Source: an uncultured Alloprevotella sp. (GTDB lineage: Bacteria; Bacteroidota; Bacteroidia; Bacteroidales; Bacteroidaceae). From it: DNA of 57,855 nucleotides. Location of the stretch: assembly GCA_944322325.1 (NCBI GenBank), contig CALUOQ010000015.1, forward strand, positions 1 to 57,855. Reading direction: 5' to 3'. A model generated the notes under the pieces. The model saw nothing but the letters and a program-made list of their open reading frames with translations. It was not told the origin of the DNA and made no database searches. Positions 30,855 through 40,385 of the stretch are shown here, piece after piece. Every line of letters begins with the position of its first letter. Positions within the stretch are counted from its first letter, which is position 1. The position numbers and the translations under genes were made by a program.

Positions 30855-31990
30855 CCTCGTTTCATGTTTAGGGTAGATATTCGGTCGGAGAGTCGCTGCC
30901 AGAAACCATAAGGGGCGGAGCCGGAGTTCCGCTTGGCGTCGAGGGCGGCTGCCAGTGACTGGATGGGACGACGGAAAAAGAGGTCGTCGAGAGTCGCTTG
31001 CTGGCGGTCAACAAGGGTGGCGTAATAGGCAGGTTCAGCTTCGCAGCGGCGGATAAGGGCGAGGACATCGTCCATCGTGCGGACATCGCATTCGGGAATG
31101 ATAAGCTCATGGTGCGTTACTTCGCGGCTGTCCATGATGGCAAGGGTGCCGAGGGAAACGGCCTCGGCGACGGAATTTCCGCGGATGGGTCGTCCGCCCA
31201 TCTTGACGAAGTATTTGGCATCATAGATGGCGGTGAGATTTTCGCGGATGAGCTGACGGTGCAAATGAACGGGCTGACCAGCGTTCTGAAGAGGAAGAAA
31301 ATGGTCGGGAACACGGGTGACGGGTCGCTCACGGGTGGAGTTGATTTCCATGAATACCCCCTGTTTTTTCGGGGTGCGCCCGAGGGCAGCGTACATGATG
31401 CGCTGAAGCGTATCACCGCGCAGGAAGGTATAGGGGAAGTCAATCTCACCCATACCGGTGGCAACGATGCCGCGAGCCATCTGGTTGAGAGTCACGTCGT
31501 AGCCAAAGCGGGCTTTGTGGGTGGCCAGGTTTGCTTCACCTATCATATAAGCGAAAAGGGTACGGGGATACTGCCGGACAAGACGTGCGGGGAGACTGAT
31601 ATTTACGGAGATAACGACGTCGTATGTTCCCCAGTCGATGTTTTCAGCAGCAACGGCGTAGCGGCCTTGCGGCACAGGACTGCCGGGTCGTTTGAACTCC
31701 TGTCCGGGAATTTTGTCAAGTGTTTCGGTTTTGAGCAGGTAGAAATAGCGTGACAATCCCGGCACTACTTTGCGGTAAATTTGCGTTTCAGGTTCGGGCT
31801 CCTCCTTTACGATGTAGAAATCCGCCTCGAGGTCAGCCATCAGACCGATAGGGCCTACACGACCCATAGAGCTGAAAAGTATGGCGGCGGGGTCGTGTTC
31901 AGAGGTAGGTACGACATACAGGTCTTGGTAGACGTCCTGTTTGACGAACGCAATGCGCAGTTTGGGCAGTTCTTCTTTTATGCGGTTCAT
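30842..31990 (-). CDS. Putative GT-B glycosyltransferase of unknown family
   Basis: 382 residues. GGRPIRGNSVAEAVSLGTLAIMDSR resembles the GT-B C-terminal nucleotide-binding motif; the N-terminal half (DADFYIVKEEPEPE, GRYAVAAENIDWGTYDVVISV) is not clearly assigned. It may belong to the exostosin-like or a Bacteroidetes-specific GT class. Placed between GT genes with 4- and 13-base overlaps, it is almost surely part of the glycan operon. Confidence 0.65.
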   Translation of the reverse strand: MNRIKEELPKLRIAFVKQDVYQDLYVVPTSEHDPAAILFSSMGRVGPIGLMADLEADFYIVKEEPEPETQIYRKVVPGLSRYFYLLKTETLDKIPGQEFKRPGSPVPQGRYAVAAENIDWGTYDVVISVNISLPARLVRQYPRTLFAYMIGEANLATHKARFGYDVTLNQMARGIVATGMGEIDFPYTFLRGDTLQRIMYAALGRTPKKQGVFMEINSTRERPVTRVPDHFLPLQNAGQPVHLHRQLIRENLTAIYDAKYFVKMGGRPIRGNSVAEAVSLGTLAIMDSREVTHHELIIPECDVRTMDDVLALIRRCEAEPAYYATLVDRQQATLDDLFFRRPIQSLAAALDAKRNSGSAPYGFWQRLSDRISTLNMKRGWKH

Positions 31991-33003
31991 GACTTGTCGG
32001 ATAATAATCGGGTAATGCGTTGAACAAAATGGGGCCAGTTGTGCTCATTAAGGAAACGGGCATAGGTCTCGTAGTCGATGGAGTCATCGTGATGAGCAGT
32101 TACGAGGGCCGGGATATCGTCGAACGAATCGAACGTGTAGACGTGGAGTGCAGATTCAACGGCGTAGTCGTCGAACGAACCTGCACGGGGACCGATGATT
32201 TGGGCGCCGTAAGACAAGGAATCCATCAGGATACCTGAACTGAGCACGCTGGCCGTATGATAGGGGACAAGGACAAAACGGGCTTGCGCTATGTAAGTGG
32301 CCAGCTGCTCGAACGAAGGACTTTCGTGGATGGCTGTCACGTTCGGTGGGCAGGCGGCTTTCAGTTCTTCGAACAGTGCAGGAGGGGAGCAGGTGCCCAC
32401 GATGCATACGCGGAGCGCCGTTTGCGGATTTTTCCTTAGGAAATCTACAAACTCGAAGACACCTTTGTAGCGTGCGATGTGCCCCCAAATGAGCAAATCG
32501 TAGTTTTTCGTCATGCGCTCGGGCAGAAGTGCAAGACGATTCTTGGTCGGATGGTCGATAAAGTGCACTTTATGCAGGGCAGACGGGTAGAATTTACGTA
32601 CAACTTCTACTCCCTCGCGAGCGTGAGTGACGATGAGTGAACAAGTTTGGGCGATGAGGCCGCGCAGCATACGGTTGAGCCAAGGGTGGCGTGGCGCGTG
32701 GGGCGCTTTGTTGTGCAACATCCACACTACGCGCCGTCCCCGTAATTTGAGCCACAGGAGCAGACATGCGGCTATCCAGCTTTGGATGACGCCGTGGCGA
32801 AACTCGGGAATACTTTCAAACCAGTTGAATACCACCACGTCGCCCTGGGCTTGGCTGCGGAGCAGGCTGAGCAGCGGGTTGCGGTGGGGTGCATTGACTA
32901 CCGTATGGCCTGCGTGTTCAAGCGCCGCACGGAAATCGGCGACGTAAGGATTGGCACGTTTGCCCGGCGCTACAGGGATTTGTGGGAAGAGCGTAAACTT
33001 CAT
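31987..33003 (-). CDS. Glycosyltransferase, GT-B fold
   Basis: 338 residues from the ATG at 33003 (a TTG six bases upstream opens the longer frame). MKFTLFPQIPVAPGKRANPYV, the DVVVFNWFESIPEF and WMLHNKAPH segments and LSSGILMDSLSYGAQIIGPR look like a GT-B enzyme with the acceptor side in the N-terminal half. The sugar is not known. Spacing to the flanking genes is 9 bases and a four-base overlap. Confidence 0.78.
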   Translation of the reverse strand: MKFTLFPQIPVAPGKRANPYVADFRAALEHAGHTVVNAPHRNPLLSLLRSQAQGDVVVFNWFESIPEFRHGVIQSWIAACLLLWLKLRGRRVVWMLHNKAPHAPRHPWLNRMLRGLIAQTCSLIVTHAREGVEVVRKFYPSALHKVHFIDHPTKNRLALLPERMTKNYDLLIWGHIARYKGVFEFVDFLRKNPQTALRVCIVGTCSPPALFEELKAACPPNVTAIHESPSFEQLATYIAQARFVLVPYHTASVLSSGILMDSLSYGAQIIGPRAGSFDDYAVESALHVYTFDSFDDIPALVTAHHDDSIDYETYARFLNEHNWPHFVQRITRLLSDKS

Positions 33004-33012
33004 GGCCAATGA

Positions 33013-33984
33013 TTACTTAATGACGAACGCACTGCTGTCGCGTACGAAATAAAAGGGAGTGAAAAAAGCCGTTATCCTCCTGCGCCATGCCGGGCCTGTG
33101 GGGAATAGCAAGCGGTAATGTCGGGCACATATCCAGCCGGCACACATTATATTATAGGTACCTCCTTTGGACATGAGCCGCACCACGCGGCGCGTGGCCG
33201 TCAAGCGAAAAGGCAAGGACGCCACAGCGCGGAAATATCGTCGGGTGGTGTTTATTTTCTGCGTTGAACGAAGTGCTTGAAAGGCAGAAAGGAGTCCCTG
33301 CCACGCGCTCCCGGCTGCGCGGCCGCTGCCGTAAGAAGTTGCCGTCCGGTGACGACGCCAACTGACGAGTGCTTCGTCTACGTAGGTGATGCCGCCATGA
33401 GTGGCGCCGGTGAGACAGAGAAGCGTATCGTACGAGATGTGAGGTTCTGCGGCGACGATGTCGGCATAGTCGCGGAGTAATTCGCGACGAAATACGCACT
33501 CATGACCGGGAATGTAAGGTTTCAAGAGTAGAAACAGCTCGTTCGTTACAGGATTGTGGGGATTCTTCAAGCCTGAGGGCTGAGCAGGATTTTCGGTGAA
33601 CAGGGCCGAGTTATGGAATGCCAGCGGGGCGTGTTTCAAAGCCTCCACCAAGTGGCTGAGCTTGTCGGGATGCCAAATGTCGTCCTGGTCGCACGAGGCC
33701 ACGTAGTCACCCTCGGCAAGCTGGAAGGCTTTCGAGAAATTGAGATTGAAGCCTAAGGCCGGTCGATTGATGTGGAGTTTCACCCGGGCGTCGCGGGCGG
33801 CATACTCGCGGACGATGGCGGCCGTATCGTCAGTTGAGTCATCGTCCGAAATGATAATTTCGTAAGGCGGGAGACGCTGGGCGAGCAGAGAGTCGAGCTG
33901 CGGGCGGAGAAAACGTGCACCGTTGTATGTGCAGACGACTACTGAGACACGAGGTATGGGAGTTCCTGTCGGTTTTTCAGCCAT
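33013..33984 (-). CDS. Glycosyltransferase family 2 (DXD type)
   Basis: 323 residues. VSVVVCTYNGARFLRPQLDSLL, IISDDDSTDDT and VASCDQDDIWHPDKL are the GT-A fold's nucleotide and metal sites. The WQGLLSAF and CARHYRLLF segments near the end may be membrane-associated. The in-frame sequence upstream to 34203 is not typical protein, so the ATG at 33984 is used, giving a gap of five bases from the next gene. Confidence 0.87.
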   Translation of the reverse strand: MAEKPTGTPIPRVSVVVCTYNGARFLRPQLDSLLAQRLPPYEIIISDDDSTDDTAAIVREYAARDARVKLHINRPALGFNLNFSKAFQLAEGDYVASCDQDDIWHPDKLSHLVEALKHAPLAFHNSALFTENPAQPSGLKNPHNPVTNELFLLLKPYIPGHECVFRRELLRDYADIVAAEPHISYDTLLCLTGATHGGITYVDEALVSWRRHRTATSYGSGRAAGSAWQGLLSAFQALRSTQKINTTRRYFRAVASLPFRLTATRRVVRLMSKGGTYNIMCAGWICARHYRLLFPTGPAWRRRITAFFTPFYFVRDSSAFVIK

Positions 33985-33989
33985 GCGGA

Positions 33990-34943
33990 TTATTGTTTCT
34001 TTTGCTTTGCTTGTTTTTGTGGCCGGAATGCTTGCATCAGTTCGTAGACATCGCGTCGTGTAACTATAGCGAGAAGTGCCATCAGGGCTTGATAATAGGT
34101 TTTCTTGTCCCAGGGGTAAATGCGGATGGCCCGTGTGAATTGGCGTAGGGCTGTGGCTGGATGGCCGCAATGTACAGCGTGGGTCATGCGTTGCTTGTGC
34201 CATGTGGCTACAAAGCGACGTATGCCGGTTTTTCCCTGTCCGAGGCGAAGCAAGCCGTCGTAGAGATCGTCCACAGGGTTATGCGACCGGAAAGCGCGGT
34301 AGTTTTTCCCTTCCTCAAAAAGGTGATAAACCGACGTAGGGTGGAGCGAATAGGCCAAATCGGTGTCAGCCAGACAACGAGCTTCGAAGTAGGTATCCTC
34401 TCCGCTTTCGATGCCTATCGGGAAACCGCCACAGCGTTCGATAAGGTCGCGACGCACGGCAAAGGTATTCATGTTGATGGGATTATTGCCGTTTGCCGCA
34501 ACTTCATAGTAGTTCGTTATCACACCGTGGGGGCCATGGAATGGCAGACCGTCGAAGCAAGGTTGCCATTGGTTGCCCGTGTCGTCGCGATGGAGCCAAT
34601 AGGAAGCACTGACCATGCCGCACTGCGGATAACGGCCCATGAGGTCGGAAAGGGTAGCCAGGTGGTCAGGCGTCCATTCGTCGTCGGCATCAAGAAAAGC
34701 TATCCATTCGCCGCGGCTCTCAGCCATGCCCCGGTTGCGGGCAACGGCTACTCCGCCGTTCGGTTGTCTGACGAGGCGGATACGCCTGTCAGGAATAGCG
34801 GTGACTTGTTCTGGACCATCGTCGGTACTTCCGTCGTCGACCACAATGACTTCAAAATTGTCGTATGTCTGTGCCAACACACTGTCCAGGCAGCGTCGCA
34901 CATAAGGTGCCTTGTTCCAAAGGGGAATAACGATGCTGATCAT
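33990..34943 (-). CDS. Glycosyltransferase family 2
   Basis: 317 residues. MISIVIPLWNKAPYVRRCLDSVL, VIVVDDGSTDDGP and WIAFLDADDEWTPDHLATL are the GT2 motifs, with EDTYFEARC later. The basic tail QKQAKQKKQ is typical of peripheral membrane binding. One base separates its start from the flippase stop, so they are co-translated. Confidence 0.9.
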   Translation of the reverse strand: MISIVIPLWNKAPYVRRCLDSVLAQTYDNFEVIVVDDGSTDDGPEQVTAIPDRRIRLVRQPNGGVAVARNRGMAESRGEWIAFLDADDEWTPDHLATLSDLMGRYPQCGMVSASYWLHRDDTGNQWQPCFDGLPFHGPHGVITNYYEVAANGNNPINMNTFAVRRDLIERCGGFPIGIESGEDTYFEARCLADTDLAYSLHPTSVYHLFEEGKNYRAFRSHNPVDDLYDGLLRLGQGKTGIRRFVATWHKQRMTHAVHCGHPATALRQFTRAIRIYPWDKKTYYQALMALLAIVTRRDVYELMQAFRPQKQAKQKKQ

Positions 34944-34944
34944 G

Positions 34945-36387
34945 TTACGGTCGCTTTTTCAGTATGTAGCTTACGCATTCGCGGAACGTCGTCGCGCCGG
35001 TCAGGTACATCGTACCGGTATAGACAGTGGCGGCTACAAGGATTTTTATTACCAGTACCGCGTAGATGGATGTGGCAATCGCCGACGCGAAATGGGCGAT
35101 GGCCATGGCTCCCGTGGCAATGACGGCGAATGGCATTATGTCATGGAGGGCGTTAAGCAGCGTGACGCGGAGCGTGCGCCGGGTCATGGCGTGCCAGACA
35201 AGAAGCCAAGCGATATTAATGACTACGTAGGCGCTGAACATCACGTAAAGCCCGAAGCGGTACAAGGCGAGAGCCGCAGCGAGTTGCACAAGGCCCTGCA
35301 CGATGTTGCTCCGCATGAACCAGTCGGACCGGCCCTGACTGAGAATCAGATTGGAGTAAAGGGTGACGATGGGCACAAAGGCTCCGCCGATGCAGAGCAA
35401 GCGCAGGATGTCGGCACTGGCGGCCCACTTGTCGGTAACGGCAATGGTGATAAGTTCGGGGGCGATGAGCGAAAGTCCCAACATGGCGGGAAAGGAGACG
35501 AAGGCGGTGAAACGCAGCATCTTCCGGAACACACGGCCTTGGCGAGCGGTGTCGTCGCCCACTTGAGCCAGCACGGGCTGTGCCACACCGCCTACCATAC
35601 CCGACATGAGAGAGTGCCCCATCGTATTCCATTTGTTGGCCTGATTGTAGTTGCCGACGTCGGTTCCGGTGTAGAAGCGGCCGAGAATGACGGAGAAGAA
35701 GTTGTTGTTGACGTGCGTAAAGAGATTTGTCACGATGAGCCGGCTGCTATAGGCGAAGAGGCCGCGCAGCGGACTGAAGTCAATGTGCAGCGTGGGACGC
35801 CAGCCGGAGAAAATCCAGTAGCACGCCGTCACGGTTGCGGTGTAAAGCAGGCTTTGGGTCGCAATACCCCAGTAGGCAAAGCCATAGTAGGCCAGGATGA
35901 TGCCCGTCGTACCCGAAATAAGGAGCGCCACGACGGCGGAAAGGGCTTTCTGCCTGACCATCAGATTGCGGAAAAGGTAAGCGCTCGGTGCCGTACCGAG
36001 GCTGGCGATGAAGAAACCGAGAAAAGAATAGCGGGCAAGTGCCGTCAATTCAGGTTCACTGTAAAACCGGGCAATGAGTGGTGCGCAGCAGAAAAGGGTT
36101 ACGTAAAGCAGGAGGCTTATGCCGGCGCTGAACCAGAATACGGCGTTGTAGTCTCGTTGGTCAACTTCCTTTCGGTTGGCCAGTGCAGAAATGAAACCGC
36201 TTTCCTGCAACGTGCCTGCGATGAGCGAAAAAATGGTCAGCATCCCGACCATACCGTAGTCTGCCGGTGTCAGGATACGTGCCAGCACAATGCCGAACAG
36301 CAGGTTCAGCCCCTGTTGCAGTCCGTTCGATACGCCTCCCCACAGGAGACCTTTGGCAGTTTTTTCTTTGAGGGATGGTTCAGCCAT
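34945..36387 (-). CDS. wzx: Wzx-type polysaccharide flippase (MOP superfamily)
   Basis: 480 residues, 12-14 hydrophobic segments. Flips lipid-linked sugar units from the cytosolic to the periplasmic side of the inner membrane. The start TAKGLLWGGVSNGLQQGLNLLFGIVLARILTPADYGMVGM is typical of this superfamily. The ATG at 36387 lies six bases past a TATCTTTG box (36394-36401), so the transcript would be leaderless; the longer frame from 36396 begins with TTG inside that box. First gene of the minus-strand run down to 29934. Confidence 0.88.
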   Translation of the reverse strand: MAEPSLKEKTAKGLLWGGVSNGLQQGLNLLFGIVLARILTPADYGMVGMLTIFSLIAGTLQESGFISALANRKEVDQRDYNAVFWFSAGISLLLYVTLFCCAPLIARFYSEPELTALARYSFLGFFIASLGTAPSAYLFRNLMVRQKALSAVVALLISGTTGIILAYYGFAYWGIATQSLLYTATVTACYWIFSGWRPTLHIDFSPLRGLFAYSSRLIVTNLFTHVNNNFFSVILGRFYTGTDVGNYNQANKWNTMGHSLMSGMVGGVAQPVLAQVGDDTARQGRVFRKMLRFTAFVSFPAMLGLSLIAPELITIAVTDKWAASADILRLLCIGGAFVPIVTLYSNLILSQGRSDWFMRSNIVQGLVQLAAALALYRFGLYVMFSAYVVINIAWLLVWHAMTRRTLRVTLLNALHDIMPFAVIATGAMAIAHFASAIATSIYAVLVIKILVAATVYTGTMYLTGATTFRECVSYILKKRP

Positions 36388-36393
36388 GCCCCG

Positions 36394-36401
36394 CAAAGAT
36401 A
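36394..36401 (-). promoter_or_regulatory. -7 box of the wzx-glycosyltransferase operon
   Basis: Minus strand TATCTTTG, six bases from the ATG at 36387, which suggests a leaderless mRNA. Confidence 0.65.
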
Positions 36402-36618
36402 CGCATTTTCATCCGGGAGCACCTTGTGACGGACGGAAAACGAGTCCTTAACACCGCAGTTTGCGCAATGAGAGTGACAGTTTGTCGCAAATGTCATACG
36501 GCGATGAGGTTGACGGGGATTACGGTATGTTTGTTGTTATCCCTGAAAATTAGGAGAAAGGAGTGTGAAGATGTGCAAAAACGCGGCGCCAAGCGATACG
36601 GCGAAGCGAAAAAAAGCG

Positions 36619-36626
36619 TACCTTTG
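36619..36626 (+). promoter_or_regulatory. -7 box of rpoD
   Basis: TACCTTTG, 25 bases upstream of the ATG at 36652. No clear -33 TTTG is visible. The 36402-36618 part of the gap shows only weak short inverted repeats. Confidence 0.6.
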
Positions 36627-36651
36627 CCCCTCAAATTGGATAAGTGTACAT

Positions 36652-37512
36652 ATGCGTCAATTAAAGATTAACAAAAGTATTACGAACCGCTCGAGTGCGG
36701 CGTTGGATAAGTACTTAGTGGAAATCGGCCGTGAGGAGCTTATCTCTACTGACGAGGAAGTAGAGCTGGCCCAGCGCATTCATCGTGGCGACGATGCGGC
36801 ACTTGAAAAGCTCACCCGGGCCAATCTGCGTTTCGTAGTCAGTGTGGCTAAGCAGTACCAGAATCAAGGATTGGCCCTCAACGACCTGATTGACGAAGGC
36901 AACCTCGGTCTTATCAAGGCGGCTAAGAAGTTTGACGAAACGCGCGGATTCAAGTTCATCAGCTACGCCGTGTGGTGGATTCGGCAGAGTATTTTGCAGG
37001 CCATCTCCGAGCAGAGCCGCATTGTCCGCATGCCGCTCAACCAAGTCGGCTTTCAGAGCAAACTGACAAAGGCTATCGTCAATTTTGAGCAGGAGTTCGA
37101 GCGCCGTCCGTCGGTGCAGGAACTTGCGGACTTGCTCGACGTCGAGCCGAGCAAGGTGCAGGAAGCGCTTGGCACTAATGGCAAAAAAGTCTCGGTCGAC
37201 GCTCCGTTCCAGGATGACGACTCCAATTGTCTCGTCGACATTATGACGGACGAATCGGCGCCGACTACGGATAACGAGATGGAGCGCGAGTCGCTCTCGT
37301 CGGACTTGGACTCGGCTTTGAGTATTCTTTCGGAACGCGAGCAGCTGGTGCTGAAAATGCTTTTCGGCATCGGGCGTAACGAGATGACTGCCGAGGAGGT
37401 GGCCAACACCCTGAACCTCACGCGTGAGCGCGTCCGGCAAATCAAGGAACGCGCCCTGCGCCGTCTGCGCGAGGACAGCAACATCCGCATCCTTACGAAG
37501 TATTTAGGTTAA
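36652..37512 (+). CDS. rpoD: Primary sigma factor (RpoD/SigA), short Bacteroidetes form
   Basis: 286 residues. Directs RNA polymerase to housekeeping promoters, here the TAnnTTTG class. MRQLKINKSITNRSSAALDKYLVEIGRE is the Bacteroidetes start (region 1.1 is missing, as usual in the phylum). Region 2 has DLIDEGNLGLIKAAKKFDETRGFKFISYAVWWIRQSI; region 4.2 has TAEEVANTLNLTRERVRQIKERALRRL. The frame is open to 36565 upstream (and a purine-rich AGGAG precedes it), but that part lies before the -7 box. It sits alone on the plus strand inside a glycosyltransferase block and ends in a strong terminator. Confidence 0.97.
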   Translation: MRQLKINKSITNRSSAALDKYLVEIGREELISTDEEVELAQRIHRGDDAALEKLTRANLRFVVSVAKQYQNQGLALNDLIDEGNLGLIKAAKKFDETRGFKFISYAVWWIRQSILQAISEQSRIVRMPLNQVGFQSKLTKAIVNFEQEFERRPSVQELADLLDVEPSKVQEALGTNGKKVSVDAPFQDDDSNCLVDIMTDESAPTTDNEMERESLSSDLDSALSILSEREQLVLKMLFGIGRNEMTAEEVANTLNLTRERVRQIKERALRRLREDSNIRILTKYLG

Positions 37513-37537
37513 GCTTAGTCCGTTAGGGTAAAACTAG

Positions 37538-37574
37538 CCGGCGGCTCGTCTTGGCGGGCCGCCGGTATTTTTTT
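37538..37574 (+). terminator. Terminator of rpoD
   Basis: Perfect 8-bp stem CCGGCGGC/GCCGCCGG (37538-37545/37558-37565) with a 12-base loop, followed by TATTTTTTT, 25 bases past the stop. Confidence 0.92.
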
Positions 37575-37603
37575 GCGATATGGGTAGATTTTGTTGCGCT
37601 GCG

Positions 37604-39367
37604 TCAGGGATGTAGGGCGAAGCGGTAGAGGCGCGTTGTCTTATGGTCGTCGCAGCTACGGTGTTGGCTGTCGTAAACCAAGCTGACCGCATATTGCGGA
37701 TAGACCTTGCGAAACGTTTCGACGTCGTCGTTGCCGGCAACGAGGTAGCCCGATTGCGGCGCTTCGGAGGCCTTGTCGATAGGGATGATGCGGTCGCCCA
37801 GGTAGAAGTTGATGGTGAACGGGTGCATTCGGTTGGCCTCGAGTACGTCGGTGCGGTAGGAGTAAATGCGTCCCTCCGGCACAATGGCTGCGATGCGTTC
37901 GGCTACAGCGCGGTCGGACTTGACGCTTAGCACCGTAGGCAAATAAAACCCACTGAGCGCCAAGTGTACGCAGAACACAATGCCCACTGTTCCCCAAAGC
38001 GCAACGGGTCGTTTGACCTGGCGCAGACACCATGCGCCTGCAGCAGCTGGCAGGAGAACAAGTATGACCGCAACCCACGTCAGGGGGATGTCGCGCAGCG
38101 CATGTACGAACGCCAAGTTTTCGTCCGCATGTTTTCCGCTGAACAGGCTGGTGGGTACGCCGTCAAGCCGGACGACAATAAACGCCACGGTCAGGATGAA
38201 AGCCAATACTGCCATTGTCCATCCGAATGCACTGATGGCACATCTATGCCGTCGACTCAGCCATACGAAAAACTCCGCCAGCCAATAGGCCACGAACGGA
38301 TAGAGTGGCAGCAGATAGACCGAGCGTTTGCTGGCAGGGATGCAGTAGAACACAAAGATAATAACCGGGCAGACGAAAGCGAAGAGTTTCGTGGGCGGCA
38401 GGTTGCGCAGACCTTCCAGCGCCCGGCTGGGCAGGGTGCGCACTCCGTCGGAAAATTTTCTCGTAGTCCGGTGCCATCTCAGGCAGCAGGTTCCGAAAAG
38501 CGCCAGCAGCGAGTAGGGCAGGAAACCGGCCAAGACGGAGGTCACGTTGTAGTACCACGGATTGATGTGGGAAGCGTAGCTCATTTGCCCCGTAAAGCGA
38601 AGGATATTTTCCTCGTAGATCAGTCGCAGGAAGCGCTCGCCACCGTGGGGCTCGAGGTAGGCTGCCCAGTACCAGAGGAGTAACGGAATGAGCGACGCTA
38701 TCGCCAGAAGCGCCAAGCGCCAACATACGGACCAGAAGCCCTGTCCGCGTAGCCAATAGAATACGGCTGCGGCTCCGCAGGGCAGCACGATGCCCACGGG
38801 GCCCTTGGTCAGTGCCGCGCCGGCCAGGCAGAGCCATGCGGCCCAAGGCGTTCCGTGTAACCCGCGTTCGTACCAGCGATACAGGTCGTAGAGCCCCATC
38901 ACAATAAGTGCAGACAGCAACATGTCCACCCGGCAGGTCATGGCGGCCCGGTGTACTTCAAAGTTGGTCAGGGTCAGTAGGGCTGCCAGTAGGGCGACGG
39001 ACTCGTCGCGGCGATGGGCGAAGAAGCGGAACGTGGCGACGACCATTGCCGTGGTAGCCAAGGCCGACGGCAGTCGGGCAGTGAATTCCGTGATGTGGCC
39101 GCTGAGGGTTGAAAGCAGGGCGACGAGCCAGTGAAGCAAGGGGGGCTTGAAGGCAATTTCGTCGCCGTTGTTGACGGGCAGTATCCAGTTGCTGTCCTGT
39201 AGCATGGAGTAGGCTACAATGGCCTCGCGCGGTTCGCCGCGCGTATTGAATGGGGTGAGGCCTAAGAAAAGCACGACGGAGATAAGGCACAGGGCGGTCA
39301 GCAGTGCAGTGGTACGCCCGAGTGCTTTTGTCGTAAGAGGGGAAGATTCTATGGTAGTTCTGTTCAT
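37604..39367 (-). CDS. ArnT/GT83-like lipid-linked sugar transferase (GT39-type fold)
   Basis: 587 residues, 11-13 hydrophobic segments. The N-terminal loop GEPREAIVAYSML with the catalytic-type acidic pair, the PPLLHWLVALL segment and the periplasmic C-terminal part place it with ArnT-type and protein O-mannosyl-like GT-C transferases. These transfer sugar from a polyprenyl-phosphate carrier to lipid A or a glycan. The upstream end of the frame (39424) overlaps the -7 box, so the ATG at 39367 is used. It is the only gene of its unit, divergent from the GT2 gene at 39552. Confidence 0.82.
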   Translation of the reverse strand: MNRTTIESSPLTTKALGRTTALLTALCLISVVLFLGLTPFNTRGEPREAIVAYSMLQDSNWILPVNNGDEIAFKPPLLHWLVALLSTLSGHITEFTARLPSALATTAMVVATFRFFAHRRDESVALLAALLTLTNFEVHRAAMTCRVDMLLSALIVMGLYDLYRWYERGLHGTPWAAWLCLAGAALTKGPVGIVLPCGAAAVFYWLRGQGFWSVCWRLALLAIASLIPLLLWYWAAYLEPHGGERFLRLIYEENILRFTGQMSYASHINPWYYNVTSVLAGFLPYSLLALFGTCCLRWHRTTRKFSDGVRTLPSRALEGLRNLPPTKLFAFVCPVIIFVFYCIPASKRSVYLLPLYPFVAYWLAEFFVWLSRRHRCAISAFGWTMAVLAFILTVAFIVVRLDGVPTSLFSGKHADENLAFVHALRDIPLTWVAVILVLLPAAAGAWCLRQVKRPVALWGTVGIVFCVHLALSGFYLPTVLSVKSDRAVAERIAAIVPEGRIYSYRTDVLEANRMHPFTINFYLGDRIIPIDKASEAPQSGYLVAGNDDVETFRKVYPQYAVSLVYDSQHRSCDDHKTTRLYRFALHP

Positions 39368-39421
39368 GATTGTTACGGTAAAAACTGGGGGAAGACCGGG
39401 ATGAACCAATCTCGCCGCCGC

Positions 39422-39429
39422 CAAAGATA
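39422..39429 (-). promoter_or_regulatory. -7 box of the ArnT-like gene
   Basis: Minus strand TATCTTTG, about 54 bases upstream of the ATG at 39367. Confidence 0.55.
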
Positions 39430-39513
39430 CGCATTATTCAGTAGATGGCGGAGAGCTGTCGGCGAAACGTTGTGCTGGTGCAGGCTGGCTTCGTTCAAGT
39501 CCGGAGTTATTTG

Positions 39514-39521
39514 TACCTTTG
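39514..39521 (+). promoter_or_regulatory. -7 box of the plus-strand GT2 gene
   Basis: TACCTTTG, 30 bases upstream of the ATG at 39552. Confidence 0.55.
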
Positions 39522-39551
39522 TCCCTCGTAATTTTCTCAACAAGCAGGATC

Positions 39552-40385
39552 ATGGCCACGCCGAAAGTCAGTGTAATTACCATCGGGCGGAACAATCGCG
39601 AGGGCTACGCCCGCACCCTGGACTCGGTCGCTTCGCAGACTGATGCCGATTTCGAGTTTATTGTCATTGACGGCGCTTCGACCGACGGGAGCGTCGACTT
39701 GTTGCGTCAATATGCGCCCTATATCACCCACTTGGTGAGTGAGCCGGACCGAGGTATATACAACGCTATGAACAAGGGCATTGCGCTGGCAAGGGGTGAG
39801 TACTGCAATTTTATGAACTCCGGCGACGTGTTTCACGCGCCTGACGTGTTGTCGCGCGTCATCCCTCATCTGCAAGGCAAGGACTTCTATATTGGTGACC
39901 AGCTCGACGTAAATGGGAAGTCGCGTATATGGGCAGCTCCGTGCGAGGTTCGGGCTTTCGCCTTGGTCAACAAATCGTTGTCGCATCAGTCCGCTTTTAT
40001 CCGGACTGCCTTGCTTAAGAAACGGCCTTACTGTGAAAATTATAAGCTGGTCTCCGATTGGGAGCAGATGGTTTACGAATTGTTGATTTGTGACGCTACT
40101 TACGAGCGTTTGGACTTTATTGTAGCTGATTTCGATAGGAGTGGTATTTCCTCAGCCCCAGAATATCAGTCGCTTCTCCATGAAGAAATGCAGAAAGTCA
40201 TTGATTCTTATTTTTCAAAGCGTATGGCTGATTCCTTGATAATGACTTCGCCTTTCCAACGTAAGGTTCGGTATGCGTTGGATAAGGAGAATTTGTTGGA
40301 GCGTGACTGGAAAATTCTGCGTAATGTGCTCAAGGAGTTTCCCAAAGATTTGTGGCACAGTTTGACGCGGCGAAAGAGACAGTGA
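39552..40385 (+). CDS. Glycosyltransferase family 2 (WcaA-like), AT-rich 3' half
   Basis: 277 residues. MATPKVSVITIGRNNREGYARTL, FIVIDGASTDGSVDLLRQY, SEPDRGIYNAMNKGIALARG and NFMNSGDVFHAPDVL are the family motifs. The only plus-strand glycosyltransferase in the block; its second half (from about 40000) is markedly richer in A+T than its neighbours, a hint of transfer. The stop (TGA at 40383-40385) abuts the stop of the convergent GT14 gene with no intergenic base. Confidence 0.88.
   Translation: MATPKVSVITIGRNNREGYARTLDSVASQTDADFEFIVIDGASTDGSVDLLRQYAPYITHLVSEPDRGIYNAMNKGIALARGEYCNFMNSGDVFHAPDVLSRVIPHLQGKDFYIGDQLDVNGKSRIWAAPCEVRAFALVNKSLSHQSAFIRTALLKKRPYCENYKLVSDWEQMVYELLICDATYERLDFIVADFDRSGISSAPEYQSLLHEEMQKVIDSYFSKRMADSLIMTSPFQRKVRYALDKENLLERDWKILRNVLKEFPKDLWHSLTRRKRQ

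Noticed and set aside
36565-36651. An upstream start for rpoD, preceded by an AGGAG-like purine run
   Set aside because: The region lies before the -7 box at 36619 and the conserved Bacteroidetes start MRQLKI is at 36652.
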